From positions 248,001-312,000 of the forward strand of contig NZ_MQUA01000013.1 in NCBI RefSeq assembly GCF_002943715.1: a stretch of DNA of 64,000 nt. Direction: 5' to 3'. The notes below the pieces were generated by a model. It made no database searches. It was not told where the DNA came from and worked only from the letters and a program-made list of their open reading frames with translations. The stretch comes from Polaribacter filamentus. Its GTDB lineage: Bacteria; Bacteroidota; Bacteroidia; Flavobacteriales; Flavobacteriaceae. This document shows, one piece after another, positions 36,391 through 45,517 of this stretch (its first letter is position 1; every line of letters starts with the position of its first letter). The position numbers were made by a program, and so were the translations under genes.

Positions 36391-36441
36391 CGTAAACTCA
36401 TAAAAGGATGTCATTTCAATCGCTAACGCAAACCAACGCTA

Positions 36442-37197
36442 ATGATTAAAAATATACTTTCAGGAATTAGTGGTTACGCAGGTGCTTTTAGTTTAATCTC
36501 TAAACTAAAACTTTGGCAATATTTTATAATTCCGATTGTAATCAGCATTCTAACGGCAACATTTATTGGTTTTACAGCGTATGGATTGTCAGATAATATT
36601 GGCGTCTTTTTAGCTGAAATATGGATTTGGGATTGGGGAAAAGAAACTGTCACTATAATTACTTCTTTTATCGGAGCCATTTTTGTTTTAGTGATTGGCT
36701 TAATTTTGTACAAGCATATTATTTTAGCATTATCAGCGCCATTCATGAGTACTGTTTCAGAAAAGATAGAAATTCATATCAATGGAAGTTTAAAACACAA
36801 TCATAGAAAAACTACTTTCAAGGAGCAATTATGGAGAGGAATTAGAATTAATATCAGAAATTTAGGAAAAGAAATTTTGATTACAATTCCTATTTTATTA
36901 TTAAAGTTTATTCCTATAGTAAATATTTTTTCTACTATTTTGTTGGTTCTAGTACAAGCATATTATGCAGGTTTTGGAAATATGGATTATACATTAGAAA
37001 GGCATTTAAACTATAAGGAAAGTATCAATTTTATTGCTAAAAACAAAGGAGTTTCTATTGGAAACGGAATTGTTTTTATGTTGTGTTTGTTAATCCCTGC
37101 TCTGGGAATTATCATCGTTTTACCATTATCTGTAACGGCTGCATCCGTAAAAACGGTAGCTTTATTAAATCAAGAAGATGAAAGATCAGTTTTATAA
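36442..37197 (+). CDS. EI24 (CysZ-like) domain membrane protein
   Basis: 251 residues with about 5-6 membrane segments. The N-terminus GISGYAGAFSLISKLKLWQY and the loop ALSAPFMSTVSEKIEIHI match the EI24/CysZ family; AYYAGFGNMDYTLERHLNYK is the second conserved block. CysZ relatives move sulfate; for this branch no substrate is established. It overlaps hemF by 20 bases, so it is co-translated within the hem run, and a link to porphyrin transport would be speculation. Confidence 0.85.
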   Translation: MIKNILSGISGYAGAFSLISKLKLWQYFIIPIVISILTATFIGFTAYGLSDNIGVFLAEIWIWDWGKETVTIITSFIGAIFVLVIGLILYKHIILALSAPFMSTVSEKIEIHINGSLKHNHRKTTFKEQLWRGIRINIRNLGKEILITIPILLLKFIPIVNIFSTILLVLVQAYYAGFGNMDYTLERHLNYKESINFIAKNKGVSIGNGIVFMLCLLIPALGIIIVLPLSVTAASVKTVALLNQEDERSVL

Positions 37198-38080
37198 ATA
37201 CATAGAAAACTTACAAGAACAAATTACTTCTAAATTAGAAGATGTTGACGGGCTTGCAACCTTTGAAGAAGATATTTGGGAAAGAGAAGAAGGTGGAGGA
37301 GGAAGAACGCGTGTTATTGAAAACGGAGCTATTTTTGAAAAAGGAGGCGTAAATATTTCTGCTGTTTATGGAGAATTGCCAGAAGTTTTAAGAAATCAAT
37401 TTAAAGTAAAAGAAGGAAACTTTTTTGCTTGTGGATTGAGTTTAGTTTTGCATCCAGTAAATCCTTTTGTGCCAACTGTGCATGCGAATTGGCGTTATTT
37501 TGAAATGTATGATGAAGCTGGGAATATTGTAACTCAATGGTTTGGAGGAGGTCAAGATTTAACACCTTATTATTTATTTGATGAAGATGCAACTCATTTT
37601 CATGCAGTTTGTAAAATGGCCTGTGACAAACATAATTCGGAATTTTATCTGAAGTTTAAAAAAACGTGTGATGAATATTTTTGGAATTCACACAGAAACG
37701 AAGCGCGTGGAATTGGCGGTTTGTTCTTTGATTATCAGAAAGAAACAGAAGCTTTTTCAATAGAAGATAGGTTTAATTTTGTAACAGAAGTTGGAAATAG
37801 TTTTTTAGAAAGCTATGTACCAATTGTTGAAAAAAGGAAGGAAATTAAGTTTACAAAAGCACATAAAGATTGGCAAGAAGTGAGAAGAGGTCGTTATGTA
37901 GAGTTCAATTTAGTACACGATAGAGGAACACTTTTTGGTTTAAAGACAAATGGCAGAATAGAAAGCATTCTAATGAGTTTGCCGCCAATCGTGCAGTGGA
38001 AATACAACCATCGACCAGAAGAAAATTCGGAGGAAGAAAGACTTTTGTATATTTTGATGAATCCTAGAGATTGGGTTTAG
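37178..38080 (+). CDS. hemF: oxygen-dependent coproporphyrinogen III oxidase
   Basis: 300 residues. It oxidatively decarboxylates coproporphyrinogen III using O2. Visible are GRTRVIENGAIFEKGGVNIS, the invariant HPVNPFVPTVHANWRYFEM with active-site His residues, GGGQDLTPYYL and RGIGGLFFDYQ. The O2-dependent form fits an aerobic organism; no hemN is in the window. It is the last gene of the plus-strand hem run. Confidence 0.96.
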   Translation: MKDQFYKYIENLQEQITSKLEDVDGLATFEEDIWEREEGGGGRTRVIENGAIFEKGGVNISAVYGELPEVLRNQFKVKEGNFFACGLSLVLHPVNPFVPTVHANWRYFEMYDEAGNIVTQWFGGGQDLTPYYLFDEDATHFHAVCKMACDKHNSEFYLKFKKTCDEYFWNSHRNEARGIGGLFFDYQKETEAFSIEDRFNFVTEVGNSFLESYVPIVEKRKEIKFTKAHKDWQEVRRGRYVEFNLVHDRGTLFGLKTNGRIESILMSLPPIVQWKYNHRPEENSEEERLLYILMNPRDWV

Positions 38081-38207
38081 TTAATTAATGAATTAGTAGC
38101 TTTATAGTTCAAAAGTGATAGATATGTTAAAATAAAACATTCTATAGCTATGTATTTTACGAATAACATAAAATCACTTTATTTATTATTTTATTTTCAT
38201 TCGTAAA

Positions 38208-38240
38208 TTTGTGAAAAATCAGTGAATTTTAGTATTTTTG
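38208..38240 (+). promoter_or_regulatory. Bacteroidota-type promoter of the E2 gene
   Basis: TTTG (38208-38211), 21 bases, TATTTTTG (38233-38240): a full match to the flavobacterial promoter consensus, 22 bases before the ATG at 38262. Confidence 0.75.
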
Positions 38241-38261
38241 CAATCTCAAAATCAGTTAAAA

Positions 38262-39590
38262 ATGGCAAGATTTGAATTAAAGTTACCTAAAATGGGCGAA
38301 AGTGTTGCGGAAGCAACCATTACTTCTTGGTTAAAAGAAGTAGGAGACACCATTGAATTAGATGAAGCTATCGTAGAAATCGCCACAGATAAGGTTGATT
38401 CTGAGGTTCCGAGTGAAGTAGAAGGAACTTTAATTGAAATTTTATATCAGAAAGATGATGTTGTTGCAGTTGGTGAAACCATCGCAATTATAGAAACTGA
38501 AGTGGGGACTAATGCAGTTGAAGCAAAGCCTAAAGCTGAAATTGCTACTGAAACTCCTAAAGAAGTTACCGAAGTAGAAAAATCAATTGAGAAAGCTACA
38601 GAAATAGTTTCAACTCCAATTTCTAAAACTTCTGATTCAGGTAAATTTTATTCTCCTTTAGTAAGAAATATTGCACAAACGGAAAGTATTTCGATGCAAG
38701 AATTAGAAAGTATTTCTGGGACAGGAAAAGAAGGTAGAGTAACCAAAGAAGATATTTTATCGTATATAGAAAATAAAGGGAAAGCACCACAAAAAACGGC
38801 TACACCAGCGGCAATAAAAGTTGAAACACCAAAACAAATAGAAAAAACAATAGCGAAACCTGCTCCTGTTTCTGTAAACGGTGAAGACGAAATTATTGAA
38901 ATGAGTAGAATGGGGAAACTCATTGCAAAACATATGGTTAACTCTGTTGTGACTTCTGCTCATGTGCAATCATTTATCGAAATTGATGTTACGAATATCG
39001 TAAAATGGAGAGAAAAAGTAAAAGATGCTTTCTTTAATAGAGAAGGAGAGAAGCTTACGTATACTCCAATTTTAATGCAAGCAGTTGCAACTACAATAAA
39101 AAAATATCCATTAATAAATATTGCAATAGATGGTGATAACATCATCAAAAAGAAAAATATAAATCTAGGAATGGCAGCGGCTTTACCTGATGGAAATTTA
39201 ATTGTGCCTGTTATTAAAAATGCAGATCAGCTAAATTTAGTTGGCATGACAAAAGTTGTAAATGATTTAGCCTCAAGAGCTAGAAAGAATGCTTTAAAAC
39301 CTGACGATATTCAAGGAGGAACTTACACGGTTACAAATGTAGGAGGTTTTGGTTCTGTAATGGGAACACCCATAATAAATCAGCCACAAGTAGCAATTTT
39401 AGCTTTAGGTGCTATTAGAAAAATGCCCGCTGTAATTGAAACACCAGATGGCGATTTTATAGGAATAAGACAGAAAATGTTTGTATCTCATTCGTACGAT
39501 CATCGAGTTGTAAATGGTGCTTTAGGTGGAATGTTTATTAATACTCTTAAAGAAATTTTAGAAGCTTGGGATCCTAATCAAGATTTTTAA
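38262..39590 (+). CDS. 2-oxo acid dehydrogenase E2 (dihydrolipoamide acyltransferase), branched-chain type
   Basis: 442 residues from the ATG at 38262. One lipoyl domain (1-76) with Lys44 in ATDKVDSEV, a Thr/Pro/Lys-rich linker, a peripheral-subunit-binding domain (~130-170, FYSPLVRNIAQTE ... GTGKEGRVTKEDIL), and the catalytic acyltransferase core ending HSYDHRVVNGALGGMF with the active His. The single lipoyl domain and the EVGD/ATDKVDSEVPSE features are closer to branched-chain/2-oxoglutarate E2s than to PdhC. No E1 gene is adjacent, so it must pair with subunits coded elsewhere. It has its own promoter and terminator. Confidence 0.9.
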   Translation: MARFELKLPKMGESVAEATITSWLKEVGDTIELDEAIVEIATDKVDSEVPSEVEGTLIEILYQKDDVVAVGETIAIIETEVGTNAVEAKPKAEIATETPKEVTEVEKSIEKATEIVSTPISKTSDSGKFYSPLVRNIAQTESISMQELESISGTGKEGRVTKEDILSYIENKGKAPQKTATPAAIKVETPKQIEKTIAKPAPVSVNGEDEIIEMSRMGKLIAKHMVNSVVTSAHVQSFIEIDVTNIVKWREKVKDAFFNREGEKLTYTPILMQAVATTIKKYPLINIAIDGDNIIKKKNINLGMAAALPDGNLIVPVIKNADQLNLVGMTKVVNDLASRARKNALKPDDIQGGTYTVTNVGGFGSVMGTPIINQPQVAILALGAIRKMPAVIETPDGDFIGIRQKMFVSHSYDHRVVNGALGGMFINTLKEILEAWDPNQDF

Positions 39591-39609
39591 ACGTTCTATA
39601 CATAATTGT

Positions 39610-39645
39610 AAAAAACGCTTGGAATATTCCAAGCGTTTTTTGTTT
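39610..39645. terminator. terminator after the E2 gene
   Basis: Perfect palindrome ACGCTTGGAA / TTCCAAGCGT bounded by A6 and T6 runs. Confidence 0.92.
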
Positions 39646-39696
39646 TAAACTAGTATCTTCGTCTTTCAAAAAGAAATATTAATTTAAAAAAGAAGA

Positions 39697-40428
39697 ATGA
39701 AAAAATTGTTAGTTTTATTTCTAGTTGTATCATGTACAATTAGCTTTGGTCAAGAAACAGTATTGTTAAGGTTAAATTACACAAAAGGAGACGTTTATGC
39801 TGCAAAAATGACGATGTCTCAAGAAATGGGAACCGTTATGTCTATGGGAATGAACATAGATATGAATATGAAAGTTGTTGATGTTACTGGTGATACAAAT
39901 ATTACCGAAATGACATTTACAAAAATGACGATGGATATGTTACAAGGCGGTAACGTAATGAGTTTTGATTCTACCAAAAGTGATGAGGAATTGGATGAGG
40001 CTGGTAAAATGATGAAAGGTCAAATGTCTCCTATGTTAGAAGCTGTGCTTACTGCTAAAGGAAATGATTTAGGGGAAGTTATAGAAGTTATGGCAGAACC
40101 AAATGTGCCTGGAATGACTGATTTTGCAAATCAATCTAATGTTGTATATCCAAAAGAAGCTTTAAAAGTAGGTTCTACTTGGGCTTTTCAAAAAAACGAA
40201 AAAGGAATGGTTTTAGATTTTGTTTATAAAGTTACTTCTATTTTAAAAGATAAAGTTGAGTTAGAAATTACAGGTAAATCTTCAGGAATGGCAACTGGCG
40301 ATATCACAGGAACTATGGCAATTGATAGAAAAACTGGAGTTCCATTAAATTCAAATATAGATATGGCACTTTCTGTTCAAGGACAAGAAATGAATTCCAA
40401 AGTTTCAATGACAATGACTAAATTGTAG
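39697..40428 (+). CDS. secreted Met-rich protein, DUF6263-like
   Basis: 243 residues with a signal peptide (ending ISFGQ, ~residue 19). The start LLRLNYTKGDVYAAKMTMSQ and the block STWAFQKNEKGMVLDFVYKV are typical of the DUF6263 group. It is strikingly rich in methionine (MGTVMSMGMNIDMNMK, then MKGQMSPMLEAV), which may be structural or metal-related; this is inference. Monocistronic, with terminators on both sides. Confidence 0.8.
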   Translation: MKKLLVLFLVVSCTISFGQETVLLRLNYTKGDVYAAKMTMSQEMGTVMSMGMNIDMNMKVVDVTGDTNITEMTFTKMTMDMLQGGNVMSFDSTKSDEELDEAGKMMKGQMSPMLEAVLTAKGNDLGEVIEVMAEPNVPGMTDFANQSNVVYPKEALKVGSTWAFQKNEKGMVLDFVYKVTSILKDKVELEITGKSSGMATGDITGTMAIDRKTGVPLNSNIDMALSVQGQEMNSKVSMTMTKL

Positions 40429-40448
40429 TGTACTGCTTTTATAAATTA

Positions 40449-40486
40449 AAAAGCCTTGAGAATTAATTTCTCAAGGCTTTTTTTTC
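40449..40486. terminator. terminator after the DUF6263-like gene
   Basis: Stem AAGCCTTGAGAA / TTCTCAAGGCTT followed by eight T. Confidence 0.9.
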
Positions 40487-40533
40487 TTGTAAAAGGCAAA
40501 AGACTAATTTTTAGAAGGGCTAATTAATTTCTT

Positions 40534-41220
40534 TTACTTCTTAGAAAACAACCACCAATTCATGTCTCTAGTTAATTTGTATCCTAGTTTTTCATATAGT
40601 GAAATTGCAGGATTCCCTTTGTTTGTATGTAAAATAGGTAGCTTTTTTTCTTTTAAAATTCCTTTTGTCGTGTAGGCAACTAATTGTTTTGCATACCCTT
40701 TTTTTGTATAATCTGGATGTGTAACAACCCCGCTCACTTCAATAAAATTATCAGTTTGCATTCTTTGACCTGTAATAGAAACGAGTTTATTATCTTTAAA
40801 TATTCCATAATATTTACCCATTTCAAAACCTTTTTTTTGATAATATCCCGGCATTACTAACCAAATTAGATCATAAATTTCATCAATGTACTTTTCTGAT
40901 AATAAAACAATATTTTCAGTTATTTCTATATCGATTAAATTTTCTAAAACCATTTGGCAACCATCAATTTTCTTTTTTAAAACTACATGATCGGTATCTA
41001 TTATAGGTTCCTGGTTTTCTGAAACTAAATAGAATTTATCTGCAATCTTTGAATATTCATTTAAAGCTTTTGCCGTTTTTGTTTCATCAAAGAAAGCGCC
41101 AAAACTGCATATCTCTGGTTTATAAAACTGGACTCCATCAAATTCTATTAAAAACTTTTTGTGAGTTTCGTTTAATGAATACCAAACAGGATTTTTAAGT
41201 TTTTCTTGTAAATTGTTCAT
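40534..41220 (-). CDS. GNAT family N-acetyltransferase (FR47-like)
   Basis: 228 residues. The C-terminal half is a GNAT domain: VSGVVTHPDYTKKGYAKQLV (acetyl-CoA pyrophosphate loop), then HTNKGNPAISLYEKLGYKLT. The N-terminal half (~1-100) is a second, degenerate lobe as in FR47-like proteins. The substrate is unknown. It stands alone and is read toward the DUF6263-like gene. Confidence 0.88.
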   Translation of the reverse strand: MNNLQEKLKNPVWYSLNETHKKFLIEFDGVQFYKPEICSFGAFFDETKTAKALNEYSKIADKFYLVSENQEPIIDTDHVVLKKKIDGCQMVLENLIDIEITENIVLLSEKYIDEIYDLIWLVMPGYYQKKGFEMGKYYGIFKDNKLVSITGQRMQTDNFIEVSGVVTHPDYTKKGYAKQLVAYTTKGILKEKKLPILHTNKGNPAISLYEKLGYKLTRDMNWWLFSKK

Positions 41221-41231
41221 TCATTTTGATA

Positions 41232-41263
41232 TAAAAAAAACTCGCAAATTGCGAGCTTTTTTA
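41232..41263. terminator. terminator downstream of pdhC
   Basis: Short strong stem CTCGCAA / TTGCGAG with an A8 run on one side and T6 on the other; on the minus strand it ends the pdhA-pdhC transcript. Confidence 0.88.
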
Positions 41264-41283
41264 TGAAATATAGTTTTAAAAAC

Positions 41284-42924
41284 CTAAGCTAACATTGTAA
41301 CTGGGTTTTCTATAAACGTTTTTAATGTTTGTAAAAATTGAGCTCCAACTGCACCATCAACAGTTCTGTGATCACAAGTTAAAGTTAAATTCATTGTATT
41401 ACCAACAACTATTTCTCCGTCTTTAACAACTGGTTTTTGCACAATTGCACCAACAGATAAAATAGCAGAGTTAGGTTGATTGATGATAGAAGTAAAATTT
41501 TCGATCCCAAACATGCCTAGGTTAGAAACCGTAAAAGTACTTCCTTGCATTTCTGTAGGCGCTAATTTCTTATTTCTAGCTTTACCTGCTAAATCTCTAA
41601 CACCTGCACCAATTTGCGTTAAACTTAATTGGTCTGTGTGTTTTATAACTGGCACTAATAAACCATCATCAACAGCGACAGCAACGCCAACGTGAATATG
41701 GCTGTGATAAATTGTGTTTTCTTCTGTCCAGGATGTATTTACTTGTGGATGTTTTTTTAATGCCATTGCGCAAGCTTTTACAACCATATCGTTAAAAGAT
41801 ACTTTTGTATCTGGAATTTCATTTATGGTTTTTCTAGAAGCCATTGCGTTGTCCATATCAACTACAATATTTAAACTGAAGTCTGGTGCTGTAAATTTAG
41901 AATTACCTAAAGATTTTGCAATTGCTTTGCGCATTTGAGAATTCTTAACGTCTTCAGATTTTTCTTCACCAGCAGCAACAAAACTCATTGCAGGTGCGGT
42001 AGGTGCAGAAAATTCAGATTTAGCAGTTTCAACTGGTTTGGCAGAAGGTGTGTAATTTTCTACATCTTTTTTGATGATTCTACCATTTTCTCCAGAACCA
42101 TTCACATCGGCTAAATTAATACCTTTATCCGAAGCAATCTTTTTAGCCAAAGGGGATGCAAAAATGCGTCCTCCAGAATTATTTGTAGAAGTATCATTTG
42201 TAGATGTTTGCTCAACAACTACCGCTTCCTCTTTTTTCTCTTCTTTATTTTCTGATGAAGTAGCTTTTTCTGATGCTTTATCAGAAGATGTATTTCTAGC
42301 TGCAATGATTGCAGAGACATCTGTACCTGCAGGTCCAATAATAGTTAAAAGGCCGTCTACAGGAGCTGTTTCTCCTTCTTGAACGCCTATGTAAAGAATA
42401 GTTCCTTCATAGAAACATTCAAATTCCATTGTAGCTTTGTCTGTTTCAATTTCAGCTAAAATATCTCCTTCTTCAACTTTGTCTCCAACTTTTTTTAACC
42501 AAGCAGCTACTGTACCATCTGTCATTGTATCACTTAAACGTGGCATAGAAATTACTTCTACACCTTTAGGTATTACAACGGCATCAGTATTTGAATCGTC
42601 AGAAGTTTTTACTTCTTCTACTTCTTCTTTAATTTCTGTTTTTGCAGTTTTTGAACTTGTTTTTAAAATATCAGAAATATCTTCGTCTTCTTCACCAATA
42701 ATAGCTAACAAAGTGTCAACAGGTGAAGTTTCACCTTCTTGAGTTCCTATATATAATAAAGTTCCTTCATGAAAAGATTCAAACTCCATTGTAGCTTTAT
42801 CTGTTTCAATTTCGGCTAAAATATCACCTTCTTCAATTTTATCTCCAACACTCTTTAACCATTTTGCCACAACACCATCTTCCATGGTGTCGCTTAGTCT
42901 GGGCATGTTTATAATTGTTGCCAT
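41284..42924 (-). CDS. pdhC: pyruvate dehydrogenase E2 (dihydrolipoamide acetyltransferase), two lipoyl domains
   Basis: 546 residues. Two lipoyl domains (1-78 and ~122-200) carry Lys43 and Lys163, each in the same ETDKATMEFE context. A binding domain follows (FASPLAKKIASDKGINLADV, ~260-300), then the acetyltransferase core with active His in LTCDHRTVDGAVGAQF. The E2 transfers the acetyl group from lipoate to CoA. It starts 3 bases after pdhA on the minus strand. The two lipoyl segments are also nearly identical in DNA. Confidence 0.95.
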   Translation of the reverse strand: MATIINMPRLSDTMEDGVVAKWLKSVGDKIEEGDILAEIETDKATMEFESFHEGTLLYIGTQEGETSPVDTLLAIIGEEDEDISDILKTSSKTAKTEIKEEVEEVKTSDDSNTDAVVIPKGVEVISMPRLSDTMTDGTVAAWLKKVGDKVEEGDILAEIETDKATMEFECFYEGTILYIGVQEGETAPVDGLLTIIGPAGTDVSAIIAARNTSSDKASEKATSSENKEEKKEEAVVVEQTSTNDTSTNNSGGRIFASPLAKKIASDKGINLADVNGSGENGRIIKKDVENYTPSAKPVETAKSEFSAPTAPAMSFVAAGEEKSEDVKNSQMRKAIAKSLGNSKFTAPDFSLNIVVDMDNAMASRKTINEIPDTKVSFNDMVVKACAMALKKHPQVNTSWTEENTIYHSHIHVGVAVAVDDGLLVPVIKHTDQLSLTQIGAGVRDLAGKARNKKLAPTEMQGSTFTVSNLGMFGIENFTSIINQPNSAILSVGAIVQKPVVKDGEIVVGNTMNLTLTCDHRTVDGAVGAQFLQTLKTFIENPVTMLA

Positions 42925-42927
42925 ATT

Positions 42928-43917
42928 TTAACTTATAAAAGGATAATCTTTTTGTTCATAAACCATATCATATAATTGTTGTGGTTCTGGGTAAGGTGAG
43001 TCTTCTGCGAATTTTTCACATTCTTTCACCATTCTTTTTACTTCTTTATTGATAGCGTCAATCTCTTCTTCTGTAGCATATTCTTTTTCTTTGATTATGT
43101 CTAAAACCTGATTAATTGGATCTATTTTCTTATATTCTTCAACTTCGTCTTTAGTTCTATATTGTTGCGCATCAGACATTGAGTGACCTCTATATCTATA
43201 TGTTTTCATTTCTAAGAATGTAGGTCCATCACCACGTCTTGCTCTTTGAATCGCTTCATCAACAGCTTCCGCAACTTTTATTGGATTCATTGCATCAACG
43301 GGTCCACAAGGCATTTCATATCCTAAACCAAGTTTCCAAATATCAGTATGATTTGCGGTTCTGTCTACAGATGTTCCCATTGCATATCCATTGTTTTCAA
43401 CAATAAAAATTACAGGTAATTTCCACAACATTGCCATGTTAAATGCTTCATGCAAAGAACCTTGTCTTGCAGCTCCGTCTCCAAAACAAGTTAAAGTTAC
43501 AGCGTCACTTCCTTTGTATTTGTCTGCAAAAGCTAAACCAGCTCCTAAAGGTATTTGACCACCAACGATTCCATGACCTCCATAAAAACGAAATTCTTTA
43601 GAGAAGATATGCATAGAGCCACCCATCCCTTTAGAAGTACCAGTTACTTTACCATACAGCTCTGCCATTACACGTTTGGGATCTTCTCCCATACCAATTG
43701 GTTGTACATGATTTCTGTACGCAGTAATCATTTTATCTTTCGATAAATCCATTGCATGGAGCGCCCCTGCTAAAATAGCTTCTTGACCGTTATACAAGTG
43801 CAAAAAACCTCTAACTTTTTGTTGAATATAAACTGATGCTAATTTATCTTCGAACTTACGCCAGAAAAGCATGTCTTTGTACCAATCTAAATAGGTTTGT
43901 TTGGTGATTTCTTTCAT
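42928..43917 (-). CDS. pdhA: pyruvate dehydrogenase E1 component, alpha subunit
   Basis: 329 residues. The thiamine-diphosphate motif is clear: CFGDGAARQGSLHEAFN then FIVENNGYAMGTSVDR; GGHGIVGGQIPLGAG and YRYRGHSMSDAQQYR complete the family pattern. It decarboxylates pyruvate together with an E1 beta subunit (pdhB), which is not adjacent; the pdhA-pdhC order without pdhB is usual in flavobacteria. Followed directly by pdhC. Confidence 0.95.
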   Translation of the reverse strand: MKEITKQTYLDWYKDMLFWRKFEDKLASVYIQQKVRGFLHLYNGQEAILAGALHAMDLSKDKMITAYRNHVQPIGMGEDPKRVMAELYGKVTGTSKGMGGSMHIFSKEFRFYGGHGIVGGQIPLGAGLAFADKYKGSDAVTLTCFGDGAARQGSLHEAFNMAMLWKLPVIFIVENNGYAMGTSVDRTANHTDIWKLGLGYEMPCGPVDAMNPIKVAEAVDEAIQRARRGDGPTFLEMKTYRYRGHSMSDAQQYRTKDEVEEYKKIDPINQVLDIIKEKEYATEEEIDAINKEVKRMVKECEKFAEDSPYPEPQQLYDMVYEQKDYPFIS

Positions 43918-44046
43918 TCTTAATGATTGTTGTTTGTTGTATACATTATATACTTATTTGATATAATCAGGTACAAAAATAACTGTTTTCTAAAGAATAA
44001 AAAAACCTGAGTTTTTTAAATTAGCGCAAACGATTTCGTAGACTGT

Positions 44047-44718
44047 TTATTTGTCTTTTGCAATGTTTATTGTAGCTTTTGCGCCCGTGGCTAAATTCCA
44101 TTCATTTGAAGAAATTAACACACCAGCATCGTTATATACTTTAAAAGCAGCAGTATTTGGACCAGAAGTACCTTGATTTAAAGCTTGAAAAGCAATTTTA
44201 TTAATTCCGACTTCTAAAGGAATATTAAATTTTTGATAACTATTAGTCAATACGATATTGTGTACAACAGGAATATCGTTCACAAAAATAGTAACTCTAT
44301 CGCCATCTGGATATTGAAAATCTCTACAAATAATATTTACACTTTTAGAATCGGTTCTAAAACTGCCTAAATCTTGGTCTATTTTAGGAATAATATATTG
44401 ACCATTTATTTTCTTGAATGATTTTAAAAAAAGCTCTTCATTTCTTTTTTCTTGTGTAAGAATACCTTTATTTTTTAAATCGTCTTCTTTTTGTTTTTCT
44501 TTTAGCTTTTCATTTTCTTCATCAAAGGCTTTTTTAAAACCATTTGAACCATCTAAATTGACTGCTTCTGGTTTTAGGACCTCTTTAGAGTTCTTTAAAA
44601 TAATAGCTTTTACTTTGCCTTTTTCTTTACCACCATTATTCTTATCTAACTGGGCAACTAAAGTTGTAGATAAAAACATACAACATAAAATAAATAAAGA
44701 TTTAAAAAATGATTTCAT
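44047..44718 (-). CDS. secreted protein of unknown function
   Basis: 223 residues from the ATG at 44716-44718 (MKSFFKSLFILCCMF, signal peptide ending LVAQ). A highly charged Lys/Glu middle (EENEKLKEKQKEDDLKNKG) is followed by a beta-rich domain (VNIICRDFQYPDGDRVTIFV, VGINKIAFQALNQGTSGPNT) resembling an immunoglobulin-like or carbohydrate-binding sandwich. I do not recognise a family. It has no T9SS tail, so it probably stays in the periplasm. Confidence 0.75.
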   Translation of the reverse strand: MKSFFKSLFILCCMFLSTTLVAQLDKNNGGKEKGKVKAIILKNSKEVLKPEAVNLDGSNGFKKAFDEENEKLKEKQKEDDLKNKGILTQEKRNEELFLKSFKKINGQYIIPKIDQDLGSFRTDSKSVNIICRDFQYPDGDRVTIFVNDIPVVHNIVLTNSYQKFNIPLEVGINKIAFQALNQGTSGPNTAAFKVYNDAGVLISSNEWNLATGAKATINIAKDK

Positions 44719-44795
44719 TGGTATATAGATTTCTTGCATTTATAGTACAAATATAATGCCGATTTTTATGGAACCTGTTTATGAACTGTTAAAAA

Positions 44796-45467
44796 TTAGT
44801 CTTTAATAGGGAAGTTAAAGTAGGTTTTAGGAAAAGGTTCGTTTCTTAACGTAAAATGCCACCACTCATAATCATAGGGCTTAAAGGTATTTGCTAACAT
44901 AATTTCTCGTAAATAAAACCTATTTTTTTTCTGATTTTCTGATATATTTTTATAATTAGGATGCGATTGAACACCGAAGAAATCATACGGACTTCCCATA
45001 TCTAATTCTTTGCTGGTTTTTAAATTAATAATGGTTAAATCTACTGTGCTACCTCTTGTATGTCCAGATTTTGAAGCAATGTAGCCTCTATTAAATAATT
45101 CTGATTTTGGCACTTGTGGATAATATTCTTTTTTCATTAAAGTATCTTGTAAAACTTTGGCCCATTTTACAAAATGATCGACTGCCTGTTGTGGTCTGTA
45201 GGCATCAAAAATTTTAAGACTCAACCCTTTTTTTGCTAAAATAGTTTGTACTTTATGCAAAGCATCGGCTGTTTCCTTGGTAACAATTAAACAATTATCA
45301 TAATAACCATCAACTGTTTTGCCAATAAAATTATTGTTGCTTAGATATCTTAATTCAGTTTGAATGGTAGCATCCACATCAGAAAGAAAAACAAAACCTT
45401 CTGGTAGTTTTTGAGCGCACATCGGTATACTTAAAATGAAAGTAATAAATAAAAGTAGCATTTTCAT
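44796..45467 (-). CDS. secreted D-alanyl-D-alanine dipeptidase (VanX-like, M15D)
   Basis: 223 residues with a signal peptide (ending MCAQ). VanX zinc and catalytic motifs are complete: Arg91 in DAYRPQQA, His136 and Asp143 in SGHTRGSTVDLT, and Glu201 with His204 in EWWHFT. It cleaves D-Ala-D-Ala, probably for peptidoglycan turnover or scavenging in the periplasm. No VanA/VanH-type genes are nearby, so vancomycin resistance is not implied. Confidence 0.9.
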   Translation of the reverse strand: MKMLLLFITFILSIPMCAQKLPEGFVFLSDVDATIQTELRYLSNNNFIGKTVDGYYDNCLIVTKETADALHKVQTILAKKGLSLKIFDAYRPQQAVDHFVKWAKVLQDTLMKKEYYPQVPKSELFNRGYIASKSGHTRGSTVDLTIINLKTSKELDMGSPYDFFGVQSHPNYKNISENQKKNRFYLREIMLANTFKPYDYEWWHFTLRNEPFPKTYFNFPIKD

Positions 45468-45517
45468 ACTTCAAAAATACAAAATTGATTTTATCCATTT
45501 TAACTAGAAAATATTAT

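Noticed and set aside
42071..42742. Long plus-strand open frames inside pdhC
   Set aside because: They are antisense shadows of the two lipoyl-linker regions and look alike only because the domains are duplicated.
44796..45467. Vancomycin-resistance vanX
   Set aside because: The catalytic motifs match, but there is no vanH/vanA partner and the protein has a signal peptide; a peptidoglycan role is more likely.
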